Positions 46,351 to 54,808 of a DNA stretch of 64,000 nucleotides are shown here, piece after piece; the first letter of the stretch is position 1; each line of letters opens with the position of its first letter. Under the pieces are notes generated by a model, which searched no databases, was not told the origin of the DNA, and saw nothing but the letters and a program-made list of their open reading frames with translations. The stretch spans positions 62,001-126,000 of the forward strand of contig NZ_CALNVW010000020.1 of the NCBI RefSeq assembly GCF_940670765.1, written 5' to 3'. Made by a program: the position numbers and the translations under genes. This DNA comes from Streptomyces sp. A 4/2. Its GTDB lineage: Bacteria > Actinomycetota > Actinomycetes > Streptomycetales > Streptomycetaceae.

Positions 46351-46776
46351 CCACGATCAGACGGAGAGGCTGCCGCCGCGCTCGAAGAGAGCGCTCTTGC
46401 CCGGCCGGAGGACCGGCAGCAAGCGACCTCGGTCAAAGTTACCTCCGTTCTTCTGCGGGACCTGGCGAGCGCTTCGTACGGTCGGCCCTCCCGGAGGGGC
46501 GCGCCGGGTGCGGCCTTCAGCGTTCTGCCGCTCACGGCTGCTGCGGATATACCCGGCTTCGGGCGTTCGGTCGACCGGTTCCATCGAGGGGTTCCGCGTG
46601 CTGGAGGCCATCGACGCCGCGACGGATCCGACTAGTGCAGCGATAATCGCTGGGGAACCGCTGACCGCTGAAGGCTGTCTGGCACGTGCTCGCGGTACTC
46701 GGTCTCATGCCGCGGTCCCGGCTGCAAGCTGCGGGGCCACACAGGTCGAGCCGTCTTCCAGGATCGAGGTACAGAA
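46351..46776. other. Intergenic region before the dehydrogenase gene
   Basis: No ORF with protein-like composition, no RNA gene and no clear promoter was recognised. GAGGTACAG just before 46777 supplies the ribosome binding site of the next gene. Confidence 0.4.
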
Positions 46777-47724
46777 ATGACGTACACCGCCCAGGATCAC
46801 CCGCGCATCGGCTGGATCGGTACCGGTCGCATGGGCTTCCAGCTCGCCGCCCGTCTGCTGGACGCGGGGCACGACGTAGCCGTCTACAACAGGACCCGCA
46901 CCAAGGCCGAACCGCTGGCTGAACGGGGAGCCGCGATCGTCGACCGGCCCGCCGATCTGGCCGACCGTGACGTCGTCTTCACCATGGTCTCGGCCTCGCC
47001 CGACCTGCAGGCGGTCACCACGAGCCCTGGCGGCGTGCTGACCTCACCGGACGCCGCGCCGAAGGCGCTGGTCGACAGCTCCACGGTATCCACCCAGACA
47101 TCCGCGCTGATCCGCGCCGCAGCCGCCGAGCGTGGTACCGACTTCCTGGCCGCCCCGGTAAGTGGGAATCCGCAGGTGATCGCCGCAGGCAAGTTGACCA
47201 TCGCGGTCTCCGGCTCGCACGAGGTATTCGACCAGGTCGAGCCGTTGCTGGCGCTACTGGGGCGTGGGGTGACCTACGTCGGCGAGGACGAAGTCGCCCG
47301 TCTCGTCAAGATCGCGCACAACGTCTTCCTCGGTGTCGTCACCCAGTCGCTCGCCGAGATCACCGTCCTCGCGGAGAAGGGCGGTGTCAGCCGTGCCGCT
47401 TTCCTGGAGTTCCTCAACGGCTCCGTGCTGGGCTCGACGTACACCCGCTACAAGTCGCCGGCGATGGTCAACCTGGACTTCACGCCGACATTCACCATGC
47501 CACTGCTGCGCAAGGACTTCGATCTGGGGCTGTCCGCAGCTCGCGACCTGGAGGTCCCGATGCCGCTCGCCGCCGCCACCGCTCAGCTCGTCGCGAGTGC
47601 CATCGGGGCAGGGCATGTGGAGGAGGACTTCGCGGCCCTGATCCTTGAGCAGGCCAGGAACTCCGGCATCACGCTGGAAGCCCAGAATGTCCCCGTGGAC
47701 GACGGCCTGTCGCCGCACGCCTGA
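46777..47724 (+). CDS. NAD(P)-dependent oxidoreductase, 3-hydroxyisobutyrate dehydrogenase family
   Basis: 315 residues. The N-terminal Rossmann motif GWIGTGRMGFQLA is followed by YNRTRTKAEPL, where Asn-Arg-Thr after the second strand favours NADP. Then come the substrate-binding block APVSGNPQVIAAGKLTIAVSG, the catalytic Lys in RLVKIAHNVFLG, and the helical C-terminal domain with PLLRKDFDLGLSAARD. The family oxidises beta-hydroxy acids or reduces the semialdehydes. It stands alone, so its substrate is open. Confidence 0.92.
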   Translation: MTYTAQDHPRIGWIGTGRMGFQLAARLLDAGHDVAVYNRTRTKAEPLAERGAAIVDRPADLADRDVVFTMVSASPDLQAVTTSPGGVLTSPDAAPKALVDSSTVSTQTSALIRAAAAERGTDFLAAPVSGNPQVIAAGKLTIAVSGSHEVFDQVEPLLALLGRGVTYVGEDEVARLVKIAHNVFLGVVTQSLAEITVLAEKGGVSRAAFLEFLNGSVLGSTYTRYKSPAMVNLDFTPTFTMPLLRKDFDLGLSAARDLEVPMPLAAATAQLVASAIGAGHVEEDFAALILEQARNSGITLEAQNVPVDDGLSPHA

Positions 47725-47896
47725 CCGGCTACAGCTCGACCGGTTCGGATGAGACAGCAGGCGACGAACCGGAGCAGCAGACGGTGGCAGGGCGGGCCCG
47801 ATCGGCCCCGGTTCGCTCCTGCCGGGCTGCACCGGTCAATGTCCGGTGCTCATCCCGGATGTCCGAATCGCCTCGGCCGGTGGCACGGGACGACGG

Positions 47897-47927
47897 GGCG
47901 CCCCCGCACGCGCGGTACGGGGGCGCC
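47897..47927. terminator. Bidirectional terminator between convergent genes
   Basis: GGCGCCCCCG (47897-47906) pairs with CGGGGGCGCC (47918-47927) around an 11-base loop. It lies between the end of the rightward dehydrogenase gene and the end of the leftward small gene at 47934. Confidence 0.75.
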
Positions 47928-47933
47928 GATTGA

Positions 47934-48161
47934 TCAGGCCGTGGTGACGTCCTGGGTGGTGATGGTGGCCGGGGCCTGGAGGTCCGGCAGCGCGGCGCGT
48001 ATCGCAGCGATGGCGGCTTCGAGGACGGCCTGGCGCTCGGCCGGGCTCAGGTCGCCGTAGATCGGCTGCCCCTGCTCGATGACGACCGTGATCGCGGCCT
48101 TGTACTTGTCCGGGTCGGACCCGGAGTACGGACGGAGTTCAGCGCTGACAGGAGTGGACAT
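47934..48161 (-). CDS. Small conserved-looking protein of unknown function
   Basis: 75 residues, beginning STPVSAELRPYSG and followed by IEQGQPIYGDLSPAERQAVLEAAIAAIRAALPD, an amphipathic helical stretch. GAAGGAG lies 7-8 bases before ATG 48161 and codon use is normal for the region, which supports a real gene. No domain is recognised. It is monocistronic. Confidence 0.65.
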   Translation of the reverse strand: MSTPVSAELRPYSGSDPDKYKAAITVVIEQGQPIYGDLSPAERQAVLEAAIAAIRAALPDLQAPATITTQDVTTA

Positions 48162-48318
48162 ACGGATCTCCTTCGGTGCACCTCGCCGGGGTGGCGAGGA
48201 AGTCTGAGTAACGCCCCGTGCGTCGATGCGACGGAGCGACCGGCGGGGAGCCCCTGTTCGAGGCATGGCAGGGCCGCGCAGGACCACGGGTGACATACGG
48301 TTCACGGCGTAGGCCGCC

Positions 48319-48660
48319 TCACGCAGGGCAGAGCGTCTTCCGCAGAACAGCGTTCAGCTTCTTACCCTGAGCGATCGTGACCGGGTGCGCGTCGGTCCCG
48401 AACCGGGCAGCGGCACATTCGTCCGGGCTCTTCCGGCCACCGCTGAGCGATGAGCACCGATTGCGACCCGCATCGATGACCGTCTCCTCGTCCGTGACGA
48501 GTGCCGGGTCAACGGCTCCTGTCGCCTTGAGACAGGCGTCCCGGTCGGCGCCGGTCGGCTTCGGCGGTATCCCGTCGTCAGCCGCGGGGGCGCTGCTGCT
48601 CGCTGCCGGTTCGGCGTCGCCCGTCGTGTCTTCGGACGAGCAGCCGGTCAACGACACCAC
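48319..48660 (-). CDS. Putative small secreted lipoprotein, N-terminus uncertain
   Basis: 113 residues from GTG 48660: VSLTGCSSEDTTGD, a Ser/Ala/Pro-rich spacer, then a domain with four Cys (DACLKATG, NRCSSL, DECAAA, TLCPA). SLTGC is a good lipobox, but the hydrophobic signal core (SAAVACLAAVAVV) lies upstream of this GTG and runs into an in-frame TGA. A TTG with GGAG upstream (TTG AAG AAG) would supply the basic start if one base were removed near 48694. Either the gene is frameshifted in its signal peptide or the start is mis-sequenced. Confidence 0.6.
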   Translation of the reverse strand: MVSLTGCSSEDTTGDAEPAASSSAPAADDGIPPKPTGADRDACLKATGAVDPALVTDEETVIDAGRNRCSSLSGGRKSPDECAAARFGTDAHPVTIAQGKKLNAVLRKTLCPA

Positions 48661-48798
48661 GGCAACGGCGGCGAGGCAGGCGACGGCGGCAGACCTTCTT
48701 CAACAGGGACTCCGGAAGGGGTGGTTGTGTGTCTCTGATGTGACGATCCTGTGCGGTGAATGGTTGCAGGCGGAGCGGCGCCAAGTAGGTTTCCTCTG

Positions 48799-49137
48799 CT
48801 GAAGGTTGGCATCCGGCCAGACGGTGCGTTCCGCCGCGGAGTAGGCGGGGTGTCGGCGTACGCCCCCCGACTCCCCGCGGCCGAGGTCGAGGGATACATC
48901 AACGCTCAACTCACCCGCGCTGCTATCGGGAAGCTGGCCCCGTACGCGCAGGTGGACCGAGCATCGGGGCGAGCAGTCGGGGCCACGCCACGGCCTACTG
49001 GGACCCACGACTGTGGCCGACCCAAGACGGTCTGTGCGCGATCGAGATCGGTTTCACTGGCTCGCGGCGCCCGCCCAGCGCACGGGGACGAAAACCGAGG
49101 CCAAGTACTTGTTGTTCAAGCACGCGTTCGGCTGGCC
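48799..49137 (+). pseudogene. Decayed GNAT acetyltransferase gene
   Basis: Three frames in order read PAAEVEGYINAQLTRAAIGKL then APYAQVDRASGRAVGAT; AYWDPRLWPTQDGLCAIEIGF; and WLAAPAQRTGTKTEAKYLLFK then HAFGWP. Together these form the first two thirds of a Streptomyces GNAT protein. The first shift coincides with a tandem duplication of GCCAC at about 48982-48991, the second with a one-base loss near 49060. The C-terminal acetyl-CoA-binding part is missing. A 14-bp direct repeat (CGGACTGCGGATGT, 49140-49153 and 49162-49175) follows the break. Confidence 0.7.
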
Positions 49138-49248
49138 GGCGGACTGCGGATGTGCGAGCGACGGACTGCGGATGTAACGCTTTCCCGCGCCGCGGACTAG
49201 TACGGGGTGTAAGGCATCGCACCTTTGACCTGTCCTGAGGAGACGTCC

Positions 49249-49827
49249 GTGCCAGCGGAGCATCCGACATCACCACCCGCGCGGGATCCAGCCGGGTTCG
49301 CCGCGTTCTACGAGCAACAGTTCGACACCGTGCTCGGCTTCGTCACCAGGCGCGTCGACAACGCGCACCTGGCCGCCGACCTGACCGCGGACATCTTCGT
49401 GGCCGCCCTGGAAGGCGCGCACACCTACGACGCCCGGCGCGGCGCACCCATCGCCTGGCTCTACGGCATATCCCGCAACGTCATCCACGCCCACTTCCAC
49501 GGCACCGCACGTGAACAGCAGGCGGTCGCCCGGATCAGCGGGCGGCGGCTGCTGGACGACCAGGACGTCACCGCCATCGAGGCGCGGATCGACGCCGACC
49601 GTGCCGCCCGGCAACTCGCCTCCGCCCATGCCGCGCTCTCCGACCCGCTGCGTCAGGTGCTCGACCTGGTCGCCCTGGACGGACTCACGACCCGCGAGGC
49701 GGCACAGGCGCTGGGCATCAGCTCGACCACCGCCCGCGTACGGCTGCACCGCGCCCGCAAGGCCCTGCACACCGCCGGCCAGTCCCACGCCGCCACCTAC
49801 GACACTCTTCTGGAGGCTGCCCAGTGA
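49249..49827 (+). CDS. ECF-type RNA polymerase sigma factor
   Basis: 192 residues. The sigma region 2 part reads FAAFYEQQFDTVLGFVTRRV, LAADLTADIFVAALEGA, and WLYGISRNVIHAHF. Region 4 is LSDPLRQVLDLVALDGLTTREAAQALGIS then TTARVRLHRARKALH. The GTG at 49249 is chosen because GAGGAG lies 6-7 bases upstream. The last codons overlap the next gene as GTGA, so the two are coupled. The membrane-anchored neighbour is a plausible anti-sigma partner or a co-regulated product. Confidence 0.93.
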   Translation: MPAEHPTSPPARDPAGFAAFYEQQFDTVLGFVTRRVDNAHLAADLTADIFVAALEGAHTYDARRGAPIAWLYGISRNVIHAHFHGTAREQQAVARISGRRLLDDQDVTAIEARIDADRAARQLASAHAALSDPLRQVLDLVALDGLTTREAAQALGISSTTARVRLHRARKALHTAGQSHAATYDTLLEAAQ

Positions 49828-50486
49828 ACGCCCCCACGCACTTCAAGCAGCAGCTCGCCGACGAGCTGAACGCCCGTGCCACTTCCCTGTCCGCCCCAGC
49901 GGGCCACCGGGCCCTGCTCCGGCTCCGCACGCCCCGCCGCCGGGTGGCTCTGACTGTGGGCGTAGCCGCAGCGACCGCCGCTGTGGCCGTCGCTCTGCCG
50001 CAGGTGTCCGGCTCGCACAGCGCGGAGCGCGCTGCGTCGGCTCCGCGCAGCACCGCGAGCCCCGGCCTCGGCGCGTCGGCCGCGCCGACCCCGCAGGACA
50101 CCTTGCGCACTGACGGCCTGAACATCGTCAACGCCGACTACGCCGTGCAGTCCAAGCCGGGCGGCGTGGTCTCCGTGCACCTGTTCAACCTGCGGGGCGC
50201 CCCCGGCCTGCAGGCCGCGCTGGACAAGGCCGGCGTCCCCGCGAAGGTGATGACGCCCTCAGCCTCCTGCCCCGCCACCGGCCACACTGCCAACAGCCCG
50301 CACGGCAGCCTCCTGAAGGTGGCGCCGCTGTCGGGATTCCACCGCAACGGGGCCCGCGACATCAAGCCCCGTGCCATCGTCCCGGGAGACCACCTGCTGT
50401 TCATCCCGGACTCGAAGAGCGGCCCCGTGACATTGCTGGCCATCACACTGGTACGCCAACTGCCCAGCTGCATTCCGGCGAACTAG
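49824..50486 (+). CDS. Membrane-anchored protein coupled to the ECF sigma gene
   Basis: 220 residues: a cytoplasmic-like N-terminus (FKQQLADELNARATSL, then RLRTPRRR), one transmembrane segment at about residues 40-58 (VALTVGVAAATAAVAVAL), an Ala/Ser-rich linker, and an extracellular domain. No zinc-binding anti-sigma motif (HxxxCxxC) is present in the N-terminus, so it is not a classic ZAS anti-sigma factor. Position and topology still suggest a partner of the sigma factor. The start GTG overlaps the sigma stop. Confidence 0.82.
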   Translation: MNAPTHFKQQLADELNARATSLSAPAGHRALLRLRTPRRRVALTVGVAAATAAVAVALPQVSGSHSAERAASAPRSTASPGLGASAAPTPQDTLRTDGLNIVNADYAVQSKPGGVVSVHLFNLRGAPGLQAALDKAGVPAKVMTPSASCPATGHTANSPHGSLLKVAPLSGFHRNGARDIKPRAIVPGDHLLFIPDSKSGPVTLLAITLVRQLPSCIPAN

Positions 50487-50571
50487 TAGGACCCGTCCGG
50501 CCGATCTTGGCCCCGCGAGCAGATCAGCCGTCACGCCGAGCTCCGGCGGGGGCGTCGAATCGCGGGGCCTG

Positions 50572-51696
50572 TCAGAGTGGGAACCGCTCCGGGCGGAAGT
50601 CCGCGAGCATCTCGTCCCTCTTCCCGCTGAGGATCTCCGAGGCAAGCAGCCGCCCGATCACCGGCCCGAGCGTGATGCCGCTGTGGGAAACGGCCTCGTA
50701 GTAGCCCGGCACGGAGGGCACTGCTCCCACCGAGGGGAATCCGTCGGCCGGGATGGGCCGGTCAGCTACCCGTGTCTGTGCGATGCGGGAGTTTCCGAGC
50801 TCGGGAACGACGTGTCGCGCAGATGCGTGGAGCAGCCGTGCGAGTTCCGCCGGGTCTTCGCCCGTGTCGATGAGTGCGTCGATCTCGCGGCTGTGAAGGA
50901 CCACCGAAGCGTCTCCGTCAGGACGGATCTCGATGTGAGGAGCGTGCATGGCCCGGTGAACCGGGACCTGATCACAGCCGATCCGCGTGACGACGCCGGG
51001 TTCCCGGCGCATCGGCAGGTGCCGTCCGATGAGCCCGGCGACGTGGGAGGCGCTGGGGCCTGCCGCGTTCACGACGATGTCGACGTCGAGACAGCTCCCA
51101 TCGGATAGAGCAACTGTCCGGATGCTCCCATCGGCATCGGTACCGATGCCGCGGACCTCGGTGCCGGACCGGAGGTCGGCGCCGGATGCAACGGCCTGGC
51201 CGACCAGGCGGCCGACGAGATGACGTCCGTGCACCCAGGCTTCGTCGGGGTAGAACACGACTGGCGCCTCGCCGGGCAACGTGAGAGCTGGTTCGAAGCG
51301 GCGGCGTACCTCGGCCCCCGTGTACTCCTCGACCCGGTAGTCCCAGTCAGCCAGCAGTTCAGCTGTTTCGAGGAGCTTCGCCTCCGCTGCGGGATCGTCC
51401 GCCCAGCGCAGGTGGCCGTGGGGATACCACCATGAGTCCGGCCCGATGGTCCGGGCAAGCTCACGGTACGCTGCCATGCTGGCGACGTTCAGGTCGAAGT
51501 AGGATTTGCGCGCGGTCTTGTTGCTGGCGTTGACCCATGAGAAAGACCAGTTGGTGACGCCTTCGCCTGGCCGGCCTGCGTCGATGAAGACCACCTTGGC
51601 ACCGTGCCGGGACAGGTTCCAGCCCACGCCGGCTCCGAGGACGCCCGCTCCGATCACAGCAACACGTTCAGGCCGCTTCACGGATCCGATCCTCAC
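50572..51696 (-). CDS. FAD-dependent oxidoreductase, DAO (D-amino acid oxidase-like) family
   Basis: 374 residues. N-terminal dinucleotide motif VAVIGAGVLGAGVGWNLSRHG followed by the acidic end of strand 2 (VVFIDAG). The middle has EVRRRFEPAL and VVNAAGPSASHVAGL, and the end SGITLGPVIGRLLASEI closes the FAD site. This is the glycine/sarcosine oxidase-like group. GTG 51696 follows AGGAAGGGGG; GTG 51681 with GAGGA upstream is also possible. No co-operon genes indicate a substrate. Confidence 0.9.
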   Translation of the reverse strand: MRIGSVKRPERVAVIGAGVLGAGVGWNLSRHGAKVVFIDAGRPGEGVTNWSFSWVNASNKTARKSYFDLNVASMAAYRELARTIGPDSWWYPHGHLRWADDPAAEAKLLETAELLADWDYRVEEYTGAEVRRRFEPALTLPGEAPVVFYPDEAWVHGRHLVGRLVGQAVASGADLRSGTEVRGIGTDADGSIRTVALSDGSCLDVDIVVNAAGPSASHVAGLIGRHLPMRREPGVVTRIGCDQVPVHRAMHAPHIEIRPDGDASVVLHSREIDALIDTGEDPAELARLLHASARHVVPELGNSRIAQTRVADRPIPADGFPSVGAVPSVPGYYEAVSHSGITLGPVIGRLLASEILSGKRDEMLADFRPERFPL

Positions 51697-51882
51697 GAAC
51701 GCCCCCTTCCTCGGTCACGGGAGAGTCCCGTTTCCAGCATGCAAGCACGCGTTATCCGTTCAAGCCAGACACCGCCCGCGGAGGCCTCGGTGCCCAAAGC
51801 ACCGCTGGAGTGGAGTCAGGGGCCGCAGCCACACGCGGGTGACCGGCCCCTGACTTCTCCCGTGAGTGAGTGTGTGAGCCAG

Positions 51883-52080
51883 TCAGTTCCAGTTGCACTT
51901 GGCGTTGGTGAGTGGGTCCATGGCCTTCAGAGGCGGCTTCTCCCCACCCATCTCCTGGTACTTCACCAGGATCGCGCCCTGAACGTGGTGTCCACAGATC
52001 ACGGCGTCATCAGCGGCGGCACGCGGAACCTGGACGACCAGGGCGAGAAGCACACAGACGACGCCCGAGACCGGTGCCAC
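51883..52080 (-). CDS. Truncated secreted LGFP-repeat-like protein
   Basis: 65 residues from GTG 52080 ending DAVICGHHVQGAILVKYQEM then GGEKPPL. The block GAILVKYQEMGG is the first half of an LGFP repeat, a cell-wall-associated module that normally occurs several times per protein; here only one incomplete repeat exists before a short tail. The hydrophobic N-terminus (VVCVLLALVVQVPRAAA) could be a signal peptide but overlaps a decayed GNAT gene in another frame. It is probably a fragment rather than a working gene. Confidence 0.5.
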   Translation of the reverse strand: MAPVSGVVCVLLALVVQVPRAAADDAVICGHHVQGAILVKYQEMGGEKPPLKAMDPLTNAKCNWN

Positions 52081-52337
52081 GGACGTCGTCCCGCGTGGCG
52101 ATCAGATGCACGTACCTTGTGCCGTCCGGGTGACGAACCCGAGGACGTACCCATGGATTCCGTCCTCGGCTCGGGCGACCAAGCAGGTCGGTCCAACTCC
52201 TGCACCAGTGCCAGAAGGTGCAGCGACCGGAGATCGCGTTCGCCCCGGTAACGGGCGTGATCCGTCAGGACCTGATGCAAATCGTCCACCGCGGCCGGTG
52301 CGGTGTGTATCCCCATGATGACGATCATGGCAGGCAC
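52040..52337 (-). pseudogene. Decayed GNAT acetyltransferase gene, several frameshifts
   Basis: Minus-strand pieces in order and in different frames are MIVIMGIHTAPAAVDDLHQVL with RGERDLRSLHLLALVQE; PTCLVARAEDGIHGYVLGFV; and DGTRYVHLIATRDDVRGTGL then GRRLCA. The last has the acetyl-CoA-binding R-x-x-G-x-G. At least two shifts are needed to join them, and the C-terminal part is replaced by the LGFP-like fragment. Confidence 0.65.
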
Positions 52338-52604
52338 TCTGGCCGCGGCAGAACGAAGGTCCGTACGAGTCGGGCAAGTTGTGACGCAAGCCTGGACCCG
52401 TGCGGCCGGTTCCCACGCTGCTCCGTCCAGGTCTCCCGCACACGTTCCGGCGAGCCGATCGAATTCCTCGCCTGTCAGGGGGAAGGCCGCCCGTGAGTTG
52501 GCCTTGCGTGAGCTGAGCCGGAAGGCTGCGCCGAAGGATTGGGCGCGTCGTCGTTCGACGGCACCGTGCCGACCGGGGCTGCTCAGGCATCGCCATTGGT
52601 TCGT

Positions 52605-53201
52605 TCAGGATCCAGGGGTGTTCCCGCTGCCGAACGCCCATGCCTCGATGTCGCGATAGTGGATCGGTCCGCGGCTACGGCCGAGGTTGCTGCCGACCAG
52701 GTGCAGACGTTCGGCAGACCATCGGCTGCCGGAGAATTCAGCAAACCCTTCCGCGATTTCCCCTGCTGACGATCGATCCCCTCGGCGGGCACGAGCCAGC
52801 GTCAGATGGGGCCGCAGCGGTCGGTCCTCAAAGCTGACTCCGCAGTTCTTGACAGCCGTGCGTACATCGGCGGCGAGCATGCGCAACTCATCGAGGTCTC
52901 CGTCGATTCCGCTCCACAGCACGCGGTCGTCAAAGCTTCCGCTGCCGTGCAGTGCCAAACGGAGTGGTCGGTGGTCGGCTGCGAGAGCGGCAAGGGGCGG
53001 TCGCAGAAGCGGAACCGTCTCGGCCGGCAGCTCGCCGAGGAACGCCAGGGTGATGTGCCAGTCTTCGATGCGGTTCCATCGCATGTGAGGGTGTGTGTCG
53101 TAAGCGGGGCGCAGCTCCCTGGCTAGTTCTTCCTTCGCGTGATCAGGCGGGGCGAGGGCGATGAACACGCGAACGGTCGGTCGGTCAGTCTGATTGTTCA
53201 C
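52605..53201 (-). CDS. thpR: RNA 2',3'-cyclic phosphodiesterase (2'-5' RNA ligase family)
   Basis: 198 residues with both H-x-T-x motifs of the 2H phosphoesterase superfamily: WHITLAFLGELP near residue 49 and RPHLTLARARRG near residue 131, the usual spacing. The N-terminus VRVFIALAPPDHAKEEL and the ERLHLVGSNLG strand near the end are characteristic. It opens 2',3'-cyclic phosphates at RNA ends. The GTG start at 53201 has AGGAAG about 7 bases upstream. It is monocistronic. Confidence 0.92.
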   Translation of the reverse strand: MNNQTDRPTVRVFIALAPPDHAKEELARELRPAYDTHPHMRWNRIEDWHITLAFLGELPAETVPLLRPPLAALAADHRPLRLALHGSGSFDDRVLWSGIDGDLDELRMLAADVRTAVKNCGVSFEDRPLRPHLTLARARRGDRSSAGEIAEGFAEFSGSRWSAERLHLVGSNLGRSRGPIHYRDIEAWAFGSGNTPGS

Positions 53202-53759
53202 ACCGGACTTCCTACCGCACCGGATGGTGAGTGCAATGGCCAGGTACCGCAGCAGAACCGCTCAGGGATGATCCCGAAGAGGCGGACGAGATCGACCGGG
53301 CCGGCAAGATACCCGGTCTCGTCCAGGATGTGGTCGGCTCACACCTGTCACGACAGGAATTCCGATCCGGTCGGACTCGGCTCGCACGGCGCAGTTACTG
53401 ATCACTGACAGGGTGATCGTCCTCCAGAGCAGATTCGCCATCTGGATCAAGGACCGGCTCCGGCGCCCGAGGCAATTCCAGTACACGTCCTGTGGGTGCG
53501 GCACGACGGCAACCGAGGGCGACCGCGGCGTAGACGCCCGACAACACGCAACGGGCCTTGGCTCAGGGCGAGTTCGACCAGTCCAGTCCAGTCCGGTCCG
53601 GTCCCGGTCGTGACCGTCGGCCGCACTCCCGGTATCGGCTGGTCTTCTCAACGCTCCACCCCCCGAAGCCCGCAACGAAGGGTCACGGATCGGCAATGTC
53701 AGCGCATGGTCTCCGTCACACTGGCACATTTGGTTGACCGACCAGTGAATGGGGCCTGA
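53202..53759. other. Region without a recognisable gene
   Basis: Both strands have only Arg/Ser/Pro-rich shadow frames. A short imperfect run of GTCCAGTCCAGTCCGGTCC lies near 53580. It presumably holds the promoter of the small gene at 53760 and of thpR, but none is clear. Confidence 0.4.
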
Positions 53760-54083
53760 ATGTCTCCGAATCCACCTCAGCCGCCTCGAGGTACTCCGAT
53801 ATCCCTCGACAGCAACGGAACCCTGACAGTCGGCCAGTGGCATACTCCCGCGAGCGGCGCAACAGTCCAGACCATCGACGGCACAGGTAAACGGATCACC
53901 GTGACGCGGCTGTTCGCGACCGGCCTGTTCGCCTTCGCGCTCAAGAAGAAGACCGGTGCACTGTCTGTCGTGATCTGCGGAAGGGACGGAGACAGCACAA
54001 CGGTGAAGGTCTCAGCCAAGAAGGCGCAGGATGTCATGGCCTGGGCTGTCGCGTTCAACGGCTGGTCCGAAGCCAACAGCTGA
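53760..54083 (+). CDS. Small protein of unknown function
   Basis: 107 residues: a Pro-rich start (SPNPPQPPRGTP), then a compact beta-rich domain (LTVGQWHTPASGATVQTIDG, KRITVTRLFATGLFAFALKK, LSVVICGRDGD) and a C-terminal helix (AKKAQDVMAWAVAFNGWSEA). The pattern of short strands ending in one helix resembles a PH-like fold, but no family is recognised. No strong ribosome binding site precedes the ATG. Protein-like composition supports a real gene. Confidence 0.62.
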   Translation: MSPNPPQPPRGTPISLDSNGTLTVGQWHTPASGATVQTIDGTGKRITVTRLFATGLFAFALKKKTGALSVVICGRDGDSTTVKVSAKKAQDVMAWAVAFNGWSEANS

Positions 54084-54463
54084 CAGGCGTCCGCCTTTTG
54101 GGCAGTGCGGATCATCGGGAACGGATGGTTGGGACGGTCGACGTGGTTGGTCGGCCCCGCACTCGCGTGGCGCGGCCACTCCGCGAGATGGCCGCGCGCT
54201 CGACGCTCGGGCCTTGCCCGACGAGGGACAGACCTTCTGATTCCACGGCTGTGTCCGTAGGCCGGTGGGACATCGCCCTGCGCCGGCGACGCGTACCCGT
54301 ACGCGGCGCGCCGCCGCATCACGAGAAGATTGCCAGTTCCATCGGAACGGCGCTGTGCCGAGCGGCTGCCGTCCGGCCGACCCGTCTGCGGCAAACGTTG
54401 GACGACTCAAGGCAAAGGCAAGGAGAGCCCTCTCCTTGCCACTTTCAACTTATAGCGCACCGG

Positions 54464-54482
54464 GGGGCTTGCCACAAGACCC
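54464..54482. promoter_or_regulatory. RAE-like (rifamycin-associated element) palindrome
   Basis: GGGGCTTGCCACAAGACCC, a 19-bp imperfect palindrome with the CTTGC...CAAG core described for the rifamycin-associated element found upstream of rph and other rifampin-inactivating genes in actinobacteria. It lies 326 bases before the rph start. About 720 bases around it (54084-54808) contain no other convincing feature. Confidence 0.75.
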
Positions 54483-54808
54483 GGGTCACGGCGCAGAATC
54501 GTCTGCCGATGCCACAACCAGCAGAAATGAGAGCGCGGCGTGCGTGTGTTGTTGTCGACGTACAGGGGTCGCGGTGATGTCGAACCAGCGGTGGGACCAG
54601 CGGTGGGACCAGCCGTGCAGTTGCGGGTGATCGGCGAGGTGCAGGAGTGCGCGCCGCCCGGCTGGGCGGAGCAGTCGGCCGACTCGTCAGAGGGAAGGCA
54701 GCCAGGGATGAGGACGTGCTCGACATGAAGTTCGACAGAGTCGGAGGCGCCGGTGATTCGATCGGCCACCCCGGTACAACGGAGCACGGCTGCCTCGGAG
54801 GTAGCGCA

